Below, one piece after another: positions 7,592-15,997 of a stretch of 64,000 nucleotides of DNA (position 1 is its first letter; each line of letters starts with the position of its first letter). The position numbers were made by a program, and so were the translations under genes. The stretch comes from Streptomyces rubrogriseus (GTDB lineage: Bacteria > Actinomycetota > Actinomycetes > Streptomycetales > Streptomycetaceae): NCBI RefSeq assembly GCF_027947575.1, contig NZ_CP116256.1, positions 2,976,001-3,040,000 on the forward strand. The letters are read 5' to 3'. The notes under the pieces were generated by a model, which worked only from the letters and a program-made list of their open reading frames with translations, had not been told where the DNA came from and made no database searches.

Positions 7592-9385
7592 ATGAACTCC
7601 AGCTACGCCATACCCGCCGTCGCCCTCGTCGTCGTGGCCACCGTCCTCGTCGGCGCCTTCGGGCTGCGCATCTCCCGCACCACCTCCGACTTCTACGTCG
7701 CCTCCCGCACCGTCGGCCCCCGCCTCAACGCCGCCGCCATCAGCGGCGAGTACCTCTCCGCCGCGTCCTTCCTCGGCATCGCGGGACTGGTCCTCGTCCA
7801 GGGCCCCGACATGCTCTGGTACCCGGTCGGCTACACCGCCGGCTACCTCGTCCTGCTGCTGTTCGTCGCCGCCCCGCTGCGCCGCTCGGGCGCCTACACG
7901 CTGCCCGACTTCGCCGAGGCCCGGCTCGCCTCCCAGGGGGTGCGGCGGCTCGCGGGGGCCTTCGTCGTCGGGGTCGGCTGGCTGTACCTGCTGCCCCAGC
8001 TCCAGGGCGCCGGGCTGACGCTGACGGTGCTCAGCGGGGCGCCCGACTGGCTGGGCGGGGTGATCGTCGCGGTCGTTGTCGCCGCCATCGTCGCCGCCGG
8101 TGGCATGCGCAGCATCACCTTCGTCCAGGCCTTCCAGTTCTGGCTCAAACTCACCGCCCTGCTCGTCCCCGCCCTCTTCCTGGTGCTGGCCTGGCAGGGC
8201 GACGGCGCCCCCGGCCGCCCCTTCGACGAACCCGCCACCTTCCGCGAGCAGCGTTCCGTGCGGGTCGACGACAGTCTCACCCTCAAGCTGGAGGAGCCGC
8301 TGACCGTCACCGTCGACGGCACCGTGGACGGCCGCGCCCACGACGGCGACCGCGTCGCCCTGCCCGCGGGCACCCACCGCATCGAGGCCGGCGCCCGCCT
8401 CACCTTCGCCGCGCACACCCCCGTCCCGGCCGCTGGACGCGGCGCCGACGACGCCCTGTCCCCCTCCCGGGCCGAGAGCCGCACGGAACGCCCGCTGTAC
8501 GCCACGTACGGCCTGATCCTCGCCACCTTCCTGGGCACCATGGGCCTGCCGCACGTCGTGGTGCGCTTCTACACCAGCCCGACCGGCGTCGCCGCCCGCC
8601 GCACCACCGTCGCCGTGCTCGGCCTCATCGGCGCCTTCTACCTGCTGCCGCCCCTCTACGGCGCCCTCGGCCGCCTCTACGCCCCCGAGCTGACCCTCAC
8701 CGGGGACGCCGACGCCGCGGTCCTGCTGCTGCCCGACCGGGTGATCGGGGGAGTGGGCGGCGACCTGCTCGGCGCGCTGGTGGCGGGCGGCGCCTTCGCC
8801 GCGTTCCTGTCCACCGCGTCGGGGCTCACCATGGCCGTCGCGGGCGTCCTCACCCAGGACGTGCTGCCGTCCCGCGCCGTGCCGCACTTCCGGCTCGGCA
8901 CCCTGCTCGCCATGGCCGTGCCGCTGGCGGCGAGCGCGCTGGTCGGCGGGCTGCCGGTCGCCGACGCCGTCGGCCTCGCCTTCGCCGTGTCCGCCTCCTC
9001 CTTCTGCCCGCTCCTCGTCCTCGGCATCTGGTGGCGGCGGCTGACCCCGCCGGGCGCTGCCGCCGGGATGCTGGTGGGCGGCGGTTCCGCACTGCTCGCC
9101 GTGGCTGCCACCATGGGCGGCTTCCCGGGCGGCGGGGGCTCGCTGCACGCGCTGCTGGCCTGGCCCGCCCTGTGGTCGGTGCCGCTGGGCTTCCTCACCA
9201 TGGTGCTGGTGTCCCTCGCCACCCCGGGCCGGGTACCGGCCGGGACGGCGGCGATCCTGGCCCGCTTCCACCTGCCGGAGGAGCTGCACGCGGAGGAACT
9301 GCGCACGGACGACCTGCGTACGGACGACCTGCGCACGGACGACCTGGGGACGGCGGCCGACCCGCGCGAGGAGCCGACGCGGTGA
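7592..9385 (+). CDS. Sodium:solute symporter (SSS), ActP/MctP-like organic-acid permease
   Basis: A 597-residue polytopic protein with about 13 hydrophobic segments. SSS hallmarks are SDFYVASRTVGPRLNAAAISGEYLSAASFLGIAG near the N-terminus and LGTMGLPHVVVRFYTSP in the middle, both typical of the acetate/pyruvate (ActP, MctP) branch. A roughly 100-residue hydrophilic insert lies at about 210-300, between helices, with alternating acidic strands. The C-terminal tail holds three direct RTDDL repeats encoded by 15-bp DNA repeats. Its stop overlaps the kinase start by four bases, tying transport to signalling as in BtsSR/YpdAB-like nutrient-sensing modules. Confidence 0.88.
   Translation: MNSSYAIPAVALVVVATVLVGAFGLRISRTTSDFYVASRTVGPRLNAAAISGEYLSAASFLGIAGLVLVQGPDMLWYPVGYTAGYLVLLLFVAAPLRRSGAYTLPDFAEARLASQGVRRLAGAFVVGVGWLYLLPQLQGAGLTLTVLSGAPDWLGGVIVAVVVAAIVAAGGMRSITFVQAFQFWLKLTALLVPALFLVLAWQGDGAPGRPFDEPATFREQRSVRVDDSLTLKLEEPLTVTVDGTVDGRAHDGDRVALPAGTHRIEAGARLTFAAHTPVPAAGRGADDALSPSRAESRTERPLYATYGLILATFLGTMGLPHVVVRFYTSPTGVAARRTTVAVLGLIGAFYLLPPLYGALGRLYAPELTLTGDADAAVLLLPDRVIGGVGGDLLGALVAGGAFAAFLSTASGLTMAVAGVLTQDVLPSRAVPHFRLGTLLAMAVPLAASALVGGLPVADAVGLAFAVSASSFCPLLVLGIWWRRLTPPGAAAGMLVGGGSALLAVAATMGGFPGGGGSLHALLAWPALWSVPLGFLTMVLVSLATPGRVPAGTAAILARFHLPEELHAEELRTDDLRTDDLRTDDLGTAADPREEPTR
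9301..9345 (+). repeat. Three 15-bp tandem repeats at the symporter 3' end
   Basis: Units at 9301-9315, 9316-9330 and 9331-9345 differ at one base; each encodes RTDDL. The repeat number is free to vary without breaking the frame. Confidence 0.85.
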
Positions 9386-10599
9386 GCGGCTCCGTGGGCG
9401 GCTTCCTGGCGGGTCTCGCCGTGGCCCTGCTCCCGCTGCTGGCCGCCGGATTCTGGCTGGGGCGGCGCACGGCCCGCCCGCAGCACCTCGGCGGTCTGGG
9501 CACCCCGGTCGAGCACGCCACCTTCCAGACCCTGCACACCGCGTCCCTGGCCACGCCCCCGCTGCGGGCGGGCCTGACCGAGGAGACCGCCGGGAAGTCG
9601 GCCCGCAAGCTGCGCTCCCTGCTGGGCACGGACGCGCTGTGTCTGACGGACCTCGAAGAGGTCCTGGTCTGGGACGGCGTGGGCAACCACCACCGCACCG
9701 AGATCATGGAACGCCTCGCGGGACCCCTGGGCACCGGCCGCGGCGAGGCCTTCCGGCTCTCCTGCGACACCCCGGACTGCACAGTGCGCTGGGCCGTCGT
9801 CGCCCCGCTCACCGTCGACGACCGGGTGCACGGCGCCCTCGTCGCCTGCGCGCCCCGCGAGTCGGCCGTCCTGGTCCGCGCCGCCGGGGAGGTGGCCCGC
9901 TGGGTCTCCGTCCAACTGGAGCTGGCCGACCTCGACCAGTCCCGCACCCGCCTCATCGAGGCCGAGATCAAGGCACTGCGCGCCCAGATCTCCCCGCACT
10001 TCATCTTCAACTCGCTCGCGGTCATCGCGTCCTTCGTGCGCACCGACCCCGAGCGCGCCCGCGAGCTGCTCCTGGAGTTCGCCGACTTCACCCGCTACTC
10101 GTTCCGCAGGCACGGCGACTTCACCACCCTCGCCGACGAGCTGCACGCCATCGACCACTACCTGGCGCTCGTGCGGGCCCGCTTCGGCGACCGGCTCGCC
10201 GTCACCCTCCAGGTCGCCCCCGAGGTGCTGCCGGTCGCGCTGCCGTTCCTCTGCCTCCAGCCACTGGTGGAGAACGCCGTCAAGCACGGCCTGGAGGGCA
10301 AGGCGGACCGGTGCCGCATCCAGATCACCGCCCAGGACGCGGGCGCCGAGGCCCTGGTCGTCATCGAGGACGACGGCGCCGGAATGGACCCCGACCTGCT
10401 GCGCCGCATCCTCGCGCGCGAGGTCAGCCCGTCGGGCGGCATCGGGCTGTCCAACGTCGACGACCGCCTCCGCCAGGTCTACGGAGACGACCACGGCCTG
10501 GTCATCGAGACGGCCGTCGGCGCGGGCATGAAGATCACGGTCCGGCTGCCGAAGTACCAGCCGGGCGTGCACTCGGCGGGCCGGCTCGGTCGCGACTGA
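9382..10599 (+). CDS. LytS-like sensor histidine kinase
   Basis: A 405-residue kinase. One N-terminal membrane helix (residues about 6-26) is followed by a GAF-like region (about 45-180), then the His_kinase domain with phospho-acceptor His in AQISPHFIFNSLAVIASF and an ATPase domain (LQPLVENAVKHGLEG N-box; VIEDDGAGMDPD and GGIGLSNVDDRL G-boxes). A single anchoring helix with a cytoplasmic sensor suggests it may read the state of the symporter rather than an outside ligand. The GTG start at 9382 overlaps the symporter stop by four bases. Its partner is the LytTR regulator that opens the operon. Confidence 0.9.
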   Translation: MSGSVGGFLAGLAVALLPLLAAGFWLGRRTARPQHLGGLGTPVEHATFQTLHTASLATPPLRAGLTEETAGKSARKLRSLLGTDALCLTDLEEVLVWDGVGNHHRTEIMERLAGPLGTGRGEAFRLSCDTPDCTVRWAVVAPLTVDDRVHGALVACAPRESAVLVRAAGEVARWVSVQLELADLDQSRTRLIEAEIKALRAQISPHFIFNSLAVIASFVRTDPERARELLLEFADFTRYSFRRHGDFTTLADELHAIDHYLALVRARFGDRLAVTLQVAPEVLPVALPFLCLQPLVENAVKHGLEGKADRCRIQITAQDAGAEALVVIEDDGAGMDPDLLRRILAREVSPSGGIGLSNVDDRLRQVYGDDHGLVIETAVGAGMKITVRLPKYQPGVHSAGRLGRD

Positions 10600-10613
10600 G
10601 CCGGCCCGCCGAG
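10572..10613. terminator. Hairpin terminator embracing the kinase stop codon
   Basis: A 16-bp perfect stem (10572-10587 with 10598-10613) and 10-base loop. The kinase stop codon (10597-10599) lies at the loop/stem border, so the stem starts inside the coding region. Confidence 0.8.
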
Positions 10614-10638
10614 CGGGCGGGGGCGCCCCATGTGGGGC

Positions 10639-10809
10639 TCAGGCGCTGCGGGTGGCCACCAGCCCCAGGGTGATCAGACCGAGCACGACCCAGCCGAACC
10701 ACAGCCAGCCGTTGCTCCCGAGCGCCACCGTGTACGCCGTCACCGCGACGAGTCCGCCGATGGTGAGCGCCCCCATCGTCTTCGTCGAACTGTCCGTGGA
10801 ACCGGGCAT
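10639..10809 (-). CDS. Small membrane protein, function unknown
   Basis: A 56-residue protein with two hydrophobic segments separated by a short polar turn (TMGALTIGGLVAVTAYTVAL and WLWFGWVVLGLITLGLVAT). The ATG at 10809 is preferred over one 11 codons upstream because GGAGGG lies eight bases before it. It follows the CtaG-like gene on the same strand by 43 bases, so the two may be co-transcribed. No motif is recognised. Confidence 0.65.
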   Translation of the reverse strand: MPGSTDSSTKTMGALTIGGLVAVTAYTVALGSNGWLWFGWVVLGLITLGLVATRSA

Positions 10810-10852
10810 CGCAACACCCTCCTCGTGTCCGTTGCCCTCCATGGTGCCCCGT

Positions 10853-11803
10853 TCAGCCGCCGCGTGTGTTCAGTGAGGCCAGGTAGGCGTTGTACGCCGC
10901 CAGCTCCTTGTCGCCGTCGCGGTCGGCGGCCCGGTCGCTGCGCCGGGCCTGGCGCTCCTCCGAGGCGTACCACTGGAAGAGCAGCGCGAGCAGCACAAGG
11001 ACGGACGGGACCTCGCTGAAGGCCCAGGCGATGCCGCCGGCCGCGTTCTGGTCGGAGAGCGCGTCGATGCCGAGCGAGGCGGGCGGGTTCCTGAACGTCT
11101 CGACCATCGGGGAGGAGGCCATCATCAGCGCGATGCCGAAGAACGCGTGGAACGGCATGCCCGCGAACAGCTCCAGCATCCGCATCAGGTAGCCCGGCCG
11201 GTGCGGGCCCGGGTCGACGCCCATGATCGGCCAGAAGAACACCACACCCACGGCGAGGAAGTGCACCATCATCCCGATGTGCCCGGCCTGCGAGCCCATC
11301 AGCGTGTCGAAGAGCGGCGTGAAGTACAGCGCGTACAGGCTCGCGATGAAGAGCGGAATGGTGAACGCCGGGTGCGTGATGATCCGCATGTAGCGGCTGT
11401 GCAGGAGCATCAGCAGCAGCTCGCGGGGACCCTTGCGGCCACGGCCCGCGGGGGGCAGTGCGCGCAGGGCCAGCGTGATCGGGGCGCCGAGCAGCAGCAG
11501 GATCGGCGACACCATGCTGATCACCATGTGCTGCACCATGTGCACGCTGAACATGACCATGCCGTAGTCGTTCAGCTTGGTGCACATCATCAGGGCGACG
11601 CTCAGCACACCGGCCGCGAAGGCCACGGTCCGGCCGACCGGCCACTTGTCACCGCGCCGCACCAGGCGCACGACGCCCCACCCGTACAGCGCCAGTCCCA
11701 GCAGGCAGGCGACCAGGAAGAAGGGATCCGCCGACCAGGCGAGACCCCGCCCCAGCGTGAACGGCGGCAGATCCATCGTCATGCCGTGCCCGCTGTGATC
11801 CAT
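10853..11803 (-). CDS. CtaG-type (caa3) cytochrome c oxidase assembly protein
   Basis: A 316-residue protein with about seven membrane helices matching the caa3_CtaG family, thought to help deliver copper to cytochrome oxidase. The N-terminus MDHSGHGMTMDLPPF is rich in His and Met, as expected for a copper-binding tail. Conserved polar positions in helices include KLNDYGMVMFSVHMVQHMVISM and MMVHFLAVGVVFFWPIMGVDP. The start at 11803 has AGGAG upstream; an earlier in-frame Met 46 codons upstream would add a non-membrane sequence that looks non-coding. The C-terminal tail is charged. Confidence 0.88.
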   Translation of the reverse strand: MDHSGHGMTMDLPPFTLGRGLAWSADPFFLVACLLGLALYGWGVVRLVRRGDKWPVGRTVAFAAGVLSVALMMCTKLNDYGMVMFSVHMVQHMVISMVSPILLLLGAPITLALRALPPAGRGRKGPRELLLMLLHSRYMRIITHPAFTIPLFIASLYALYFTPLFDTLMGSQAGHIGMMVHFLAVGVVFFWPIMGVDPGPHRPGYLMRMLELFAGMPFHAFFGIALMMASSPMVETFRNPPASLGIDALSDQNAAGGIAWAFSEVPSVLVLLALLFQWYASEERQARRSDRAADRDGDKELAAYNAYLASLNTRGG

Positions 11804-11869
11804 CCGCCCGCTCCTGTTTCGTGGGGGTTGAGCGCGGTTGAACGCCGCTTGTCCGAAGCAAGCGTAGAA

Positions 11870-11901
11870 CCGCCCCCGGCGACATTTTTCACCGGGGGCG
11901 G
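11870..11901. other. Hairpin in the ctaG upstream region
   Basis: A 10-bp perfect inverted repeat (11870-11879 with 11892-11901) encloses a T-rich loop. It lies about 70 bases upstream of the ctaG-like start and 80 bases after the pfkA stop, so it could be the pfkA terminator or a regulatory site. Confidence 0.5.
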
Positions 11902-11905
11902 TACA

Positions 11906-11946
11906 GCGCCCCGTCAGGGGCGCGGGGAACTGCGCGAGCAACCACG
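11906..11946. repeat. Common Streptomyces intergenic element with short hairpin
   Basis: A 7-bp stem (11906-11912 with 11917-11923) is followed by GGGGAACTGCGCGAGCAACC. I recognise this hairpin plus GGGGAACTGCGCGA block as a sequence that recurs between genes across Streptomyces genomes, usually near gene ends. It sits just downstream of pfkA and may serve as its terminator. Recognition is from memory, not from a search. Confidence 0.6.
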
Positions 11947-11977
11947 GACTACCCGCGGACGGAGTACCGCAGCAACC

Positions 11978-13003
11978 TCAAAGAACACACTCCGCCTCCG
12001 CGTACCGCGCGTCCGGCACCGTCTTCAAGGACTCCACCGCGTCGGCCAGCGACACCATCTCGATGTCCGTCCCGCGCAGGGCCGTCATCATCCCGAACTC
12101 CCCGCGGTGCACCGCCTCCACCGCGTGCCACCCGAACCGCGTCGCCAGCACCCGGTCGTACGCGGTCGGCGTGCCGCCGCGCTGGACGTGCCCGAGTATC
12201 ACCGGCCGGGCCTCCTTGCCGAGCCGCTCCTCCAGCTCGATGGAGAGCTGGCGGGCGATCCCGGCGAAGCGCTCGTGGCCGTAGACGTCCTTGCCGCCCT
12301 CGTCGAAGTCCATGGTCCCGGCCTTCGGCTTGGCACCCTCCGCCGCCACCACGATCGCGAACCGCTTGCCCGCGGAGAAACGCTCCCCGACCTTCGCGGT
12401 CAGCTCGTCGATGTCGAAGGGCCGCTCCGGGACGACGACGGCGTGCGCACCCGCGGCCATGCCCGAGTGCAGCGCGATCCAGCCGGTGTGCCGGCCCATG
12501 ACCTCGACGATCAGCACCCGCTGGTGCGACTCGGCGGTGGTCTTGAGCCGGTCCAGGGCCTCGGTGGCGACGGTCACCGCGGTGTCGAAGCCGAAGGTGA
12601 CGTCGGTGACCGCTATGTCGTTGTCGATGGTCTTCGGCACGCCCACGATCGGCAGGCCGTTGTCGGACAGCAGCCGGGCCGCCTTCAGCGTGCCCTCGCC
12701 GCCGATCGGGATGATCGCGTCGAGGCCGAGTTCCGCGACGTGTCCCCGGGCCCGCTCCACGCCGTCCCGCAGGTGTTCGGGGCGGACCCGGGAGGAGCCG
12801 AGGATGGTGCCGCCGCGCGCCAGGATGCCGCTGACCGCGTCGAGGTCGAGCTTGAGGTAGTCGCACTCCAGGAGGCCCTTCCAGCCGTCCCGGAAACCGA
12901 TGACCTCGTCGCCGTGGTCGACGACGGCGCGGTGCACGACGGACCGGATGACGGCGTTCAGGCCGGGGCAGTCGCCGCCGGACGTGAGGACACCAATGCG
13001 CAT
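11978..13003 (-). CDS. pfkA: 6-phosphofructokinase
   Basis: A 341-residue group III phosphofructokinase converting fructose 6-phosphate to fructose 1,6-bisphosphate. Visible motifs are GVLTSGGDCPGLNAVIR (N-terminal nucleotide loop), GGEGTLKAA, PKTIDNDI (catalytic Asp in TIDND), EVMGRHTGWIA and GHVQRGGTP. The Gly in GGEGTLK, where PPi-dependent enzymes carry Asp, points to ATP as phosphate donor. Streptomyces have several pfkA copies; from memory this one corresponds to pfkA3. It stands alone, followed by the recurrent intergenic element. Confidence 0.93.
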   Translation of the reverse strand: MRIGVLTSGGDCPGLNAVIRSVVHRAVVDHGDEVIGFRDGWKGLLECDYLKLDLDAVSGILARGGTILGSSRVRPEHLRDGVERARGHVAELGLDAIIPIGGEGTLKAARLLSDNGLPIVGVPKTIDNDIAVTDVTFGFDTAVTVATEALDRLKTTAESHQRVLIVEVMGRHTGWIALHSGMAAGAHAVVVPERPFDIDELTAKVGERFSAGKRFAIVVAAEGAKPKAGTMDFDEGGKDVYGHERFAGIARQLSIELEERLGKEARPVILGHVQRGGTPTAYDRVLATRFGWHAVEAVHRGEFGMMTALRGTDIEMVSLADAVESLKTVPDARYAEAECVL

Positions 13004-13173
13004 AGCCCGAAATACCTTCTCAACGTGGCACGGGTCCGGACCGCGCTGTCCGGCTCGATCCCCGCCACCCTAGCGGTACGAGGGGGCGGGGCCGAACCAC
13101 GCGTCCGCCTACTGGACGCACCCGCTCACCTGTGCGGATGCGTCATCAGACGGGCCCCCGGGAGGGGCTCAGG

Positions 13174-13265
13174 CAGGCTGCTGCGCAGCTGTACCTACGC
13201 AGGCTGCTGCGCAACTGTACCTACGCGGGTGCTGCGCAACTGTACCTACGCGGGCTGCTGCGCAG
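13174..13265. repeat. 26-bp tandem repeat duplicating the gatD stop-codon region
   Basis: Units at 13174-13199, 13200-13225, 13226-13250 (one base shorter) and a partial unit 13251-13265. On the minus strand each unit reads as the last gatD codons plus the TAG stop and a short spacer, so the array begins inside the coding end and extends about 70 bases downstream. Each full copy repeats the terminal Gln-Gln-Pro-Ala codons or a variant. Confidence 0.9.
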
Positions 13266-13974
13266 CCGCGATGCGCTCGTTGCGGAGCGCCTCGTACCAG
13301 CGGTCGTCGGTCGGCGGCAGTGCGTTCACGTCGAGGGCCAGCTTGAGCAGCAGGTCCGCGATCTGCGGGTTGCGGGCCAGCACGGGGCCGTGCATGTAGG
13401 TGCCGAAGACCGTGTCGTTGTACGCGCCCTCCGTGCCGTCCCCCGTGCCGTTGCCGTTGCCGAAGCGGACCTGGGCGAGCGGGCGGGCGTTGGGCCCGAC
13501 GTGGGTGACGCCCTGGTGGTTCTCGAAGCCGGTCAGCGGGGGCAGGCCGAGGCGCGGGTCGATGTCGCCGAGGACGTCGCCGACGCACCGCGCGCCCTCG
13601 CCGCGGGTGGAGACCACGTCGAGCAGGCCGAGGCCCGGCTCGCGCTGGCCGAGGTCGTTGATGAACTCGTGGCCCAGGATCTGGTAGCCGGCGCAGACCG
13701 AGAAGACGATCGCGCCGTTCTCCACCGCCCGGTACAGGCCGCCGTCACGGCGCAGCCGCTCGGCCGCGAGCCGCTGCGGCCGGTCCTCGCCGCCGCCGAC
13801 GAGGTAGATGTCGCCGGAGGTCGGGATGGGCTGGTCGCTGCGCACGTCGAGCCGGGCCACGTCGAGGCCGCGCTGGCGGGCCCGGCGCTCCACGACGAGG
13901 GCGTTGCCCTGGTCGCCGTAGGTGCTGAGCAGGTCCGGGTAGATCCAGACGATCCGCAGTTGGTTGTCGCTCAC
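13246..13974 (-). CDS. gatD: Lipid II isoglutaminyl synthase, glutamine amidotransferase subunit
   Basis: A 242-residue class I glutaminase (CobB/CobQ-like GATase). Catalytic Cys is in VFSVCAGYQILG, and the His is near TYMHGPVLARNP. GatD releases ammonia from glutamine and hands it to MurT, which amidates the D-Glu of the peptidoglycan stem. It starts at GTG 13974 with AGGGGA upstream, 23 bases after murT, in the usual murT-gatD order. The C-terminal AAAQQPA tail runs into a 26-bp tandem repeat. Confidence 0.92.
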   Translation of the reverse strand: MSDNQLRIVWIYPDLLSTYGDQGNALVVERRARQRGLDVARLDVRSDQPIPTSGDIYLVGGGEDRPQRLAAERLRRDGGLYRAVENGAIVFSVCAGYQILGHEFINDLGQREPGLGLLDVVSTRGEGARCVGDVLGDIDPRLGLPPLTGFENHQGVTHVGPNARPLAQVRFGNGNGTGDGTEGAYNDTVFGTYMHGPVLARNPQIADLLLKLALDVNALPPTDDRWYEALRNERIAAAQQPA

Positions 13975-13997
13975 GAAAATCCCCTGAAGTCTCGCGG

Positions 13998-15236
13998 TCA
14001 GTTGCCGACGCGGCGGCGCAGGTCCTGGAAGGCGGTGTAGTTCGCGATGACCTCGATGCGTCCCGGCGGGCACAGCTGCACCGCCTGGTCGAGGTCCTCG
14101 CACACCTGGAACTGCTGGTTCGCGACCTCCAGGCGCACCGCGAGGTCCAGCTTCCGGTCCCCGACCACGCAGATCGGATGGCCGGACAGCCGGGTGTAGT
14201 CCACGTCCCACAGCCAGGAGGTGTCGGTGCCGTCGGCGCCGCGCGCGTTCACCGACAGGATCACCGGGGCCGGCGGCGGGTCGATCAGGGAGAAGGTCTC
14301 CAGCCAGCCCGCCGGGTTCTTGGCGAGCAGCAGGCGCAGGTCGCGGCCCTGGAACTGGACGACGTCGTAGCGCCCGGCGACCGCCTGCACCTGGTACATG
14401 CGCTCCAGGGCGACCTGCGGCGGCACCCCGAAGACGGCGGCGACGGCGGCCGAGGAGGCGGCGTTGGCCTTGTTGGCGCGGCCCGGCAGCTGGAGGTGGA
14501 TGGGCCAGGCGGAACCGTGCGGGTCGAGCACGTGGTCGCCGGAGAGCGCCCAGCTCGGCGTCGGGCGGCGGAAGCCGCACTCGCCGCAGAACCAGTCGTC
14601 GCCCGGGCGCTGCATCACGCCGCCGCAGGACGGGCAGGACCAGGCGTCGTCCTTCCACATCTGCCCGGCGGCGACCCAGATCACGTTCGGGGAGGAGGAC
14701 GCGGCCCACACCACCAGCGGGTCGTCGGCGTTGGCGACGACCACGGCCTTCGAGCCGGCCAGGCCCTCGCGCCAGTTCTCGGCGAGCATGCGGGTCTCGG
14801 CGGCGCGGTCCAGCTGGTCGCGGGAGAGGTTGAGCAGCGCGATGCACTTCGGGTCGGTCGCCTGGGCGACGCCGACGAGGTACTTCTCGTCGACCTCGAT
14901 GACCCCGTAGCGGGCGTCCGCGCCGCCCGCGAGAGCCGAGGTGATGCCGGCCGGCATGTTGGCGCCGAGCGCGTTGGAGACGACCGGTCCGGCAGCCTTG
15001 AGCGCCTCGGCGATGAGCCGGGTGGTGGTGGTCTTGCCGTTGGTCGCCGAGACCAGGGTCACGTCCAGGTGCCCGGCGAGCCGGCCGAGGAGGTCGGGGT
15101 CGAGTTTCAGCGCGACCCGGCCGCCGATCACCGAACCGCTGCCGCGCCCCGCGGCGCGGGATGCCGCAGCGACCGCCTTGCCCGCGGTCACGGCGATCTT
15201 GGCCCGCGGCGTGAGCGGGTCCGAGTTGCCTGCCAT
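13998..15236 (-). CDS. murT: Lipid II isoglutaminyl synthase, Mur ligase subunit
   Basis: A 412-residue Mur-ligase-like ATPase. The ATP loop is VSATNGKTTTTRLIAEAL; the central domain holds a four-Cys zinc ribbon (CPSCGG and CGECGFRRP) seen in MurT but not in classical Mur ligases; the C-terminal DUF1727 domain carries SWLWDVDYTRL and the conserved Asp/Asn cluster near EVIANYTAF. With GatD it converts the alpha-carboxyl of D-Glu in lipid II to D-isoglutamine at the cytoplasmic membrane. It is divergent from def. Confidence 0.93.
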   Translation of the reverse strand: MAGNSDPLTPRAKIAVTAGKAVAAASRAAGRGSGSVIGGRVALKLDPDLLGRLAGHLDVTLVSATNGKTTTTRLIAEALKAAGPVVSNALGANMPAGITSALAGGADARYGVIEVDEKYLVGVAQATDPKCIALLNLSRDQLDRAAETRMLAENWREGLAGSKAVVVANADDPLVVWAASSSPNVIWVAAGQMWKDDAWSCPSCGGVMQRPGDDWFCGECGFRRPTPSWALSGDHVLDPHGSAWPIHLQLPGRANKANAASSAAVAAVFGVPPQVALERMYQVQAVAGRYDVVQFQGRDLRLLLAKNPAGWLETFSLIDPPPAPVILSVNARGADGTDTSWLWDVDYTRLSGHPICVVGDRKLDLAVRLEVANQQFQVCEDLDQAVQLCPPGRIEVIANYTAFQDLRRRVGN

Positions 15237-15414
15237 CAGTTCTCGATCCTCCTTGCCGTACGCGCCGCGCCTGAAGCCTGTGAAGCCTGACGGCCACGTG
15301 GTGTGGACCTCAGCCTATCGAGATCCATTCGCACTCCCGAATCGCGGCACCGGCCACCGGTTCCGGCGGTGGGCGCGTGCCGCCGGGGGACACAGGGACC
15401 TTACTCTGACCGCC

Positions 15415-15954
15415 ATGCGACAAGGCTCCATCCCGGGCGCCCACGGGCGCGTCCGTCCCCTCGGCCTCCTCGGCGACCCCGTCCTGCACGCTCCCTGCGC
15501 GGAGGTGACGGACTTCGGTCCGGAACTCGCGGCGCTCGTGGAGGACTTGTTCGCGACCATGTACGCCGCCCACGGCGTGGGCCTGGCCGCGAACCAGATC
15601 GGCGAGGCGGTGCGCGTCTTCGTGTACGACTGCCCGGACGACGAGGACGAGCGGCACCTCGGGCACGTGGTGAACCCCCGGCTGGTGGAGACCGGCGGGG
15701 TGGTGGTGCGCGGTCCCGAGGGCTGTCTGTCGCTGCCGGGTCTGGAGGCGGGGACCGAGCGGCACGACGAGGCGGTGGTGACGGGCTTCACGGCGGCCGG
15801 TGAGCCGGTCACCGTACGCGGGACGGGGTTCTTCGCCCGGTGCCTCCAGCACGAGTGCGACCACCTGGAGGGGCGGATCTACGCCGATCGCCTGACCGGC
15901 CGGCGGCACCGGAAGCTGATGCGCCAGGCGGCCCGGGCGTCCTGGCACCGCTGA
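15415..15954 (+). CDS. def: Peptide deformylase
   Basis: A 179-residue metalloenzyme that removes the formyl group from nascent proteins. All three motifs are visible: HGVGLAANQIG (motif 1), EGCLSLPG (motif 2, metal Cys) and QHECDHLEG (motif 3, HExxH-type; the x is Cys). The ATG at 15415 is chosen because upstream codons show no conserved sequence. Streptomyces carry several def copies; this one lies alone, divergent from murT. Confidence 0.92.
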   Translation: MRQGSIPGAHGRVRPLGLLGDPVLHAPCAEVTDFGPELAALVEDLFATMYAAHGVGLAANQIGEAVRVFVYDCPDDEDERHLGHVVNPRLVETGGVVVRGPEGCLSLPGLEAGTERHDEAVVTGFTAAGEPVTVRGTGFFARCLQHECDHLEGRIYADRLTGRRHRKLMRQAARASWHR

Positions 15955-15984
15955 GCGCCCGCCCCGGCGACGGACCGGGGGCGC
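15955..15984. terminator. Possible terminator after def
   Basis: An imperfect hairpin: CCCCGG (15962-15967) pairs with CCGGGG (15975-15980), extended by GCGC (15955-15958) with GCGC (15981-15984) across a bulge. It lies between the convergent def and TetR genes. Confidence 0.5.
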
Positions 15985-15997
15985 GCAGGGCCGGGGG

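Noticed and set aside
13174..13265. Tandem repeat considered as a CRISPR array.
   Set aside because: Units are contiguous without spacers and match the end of gatD.
11147..13399. A 750-codon plus-strand frame over ctaG, pfkA and gatD.
   Set aside because: Runs opposite three recognised genes and includes the tandem repeat; no motif.
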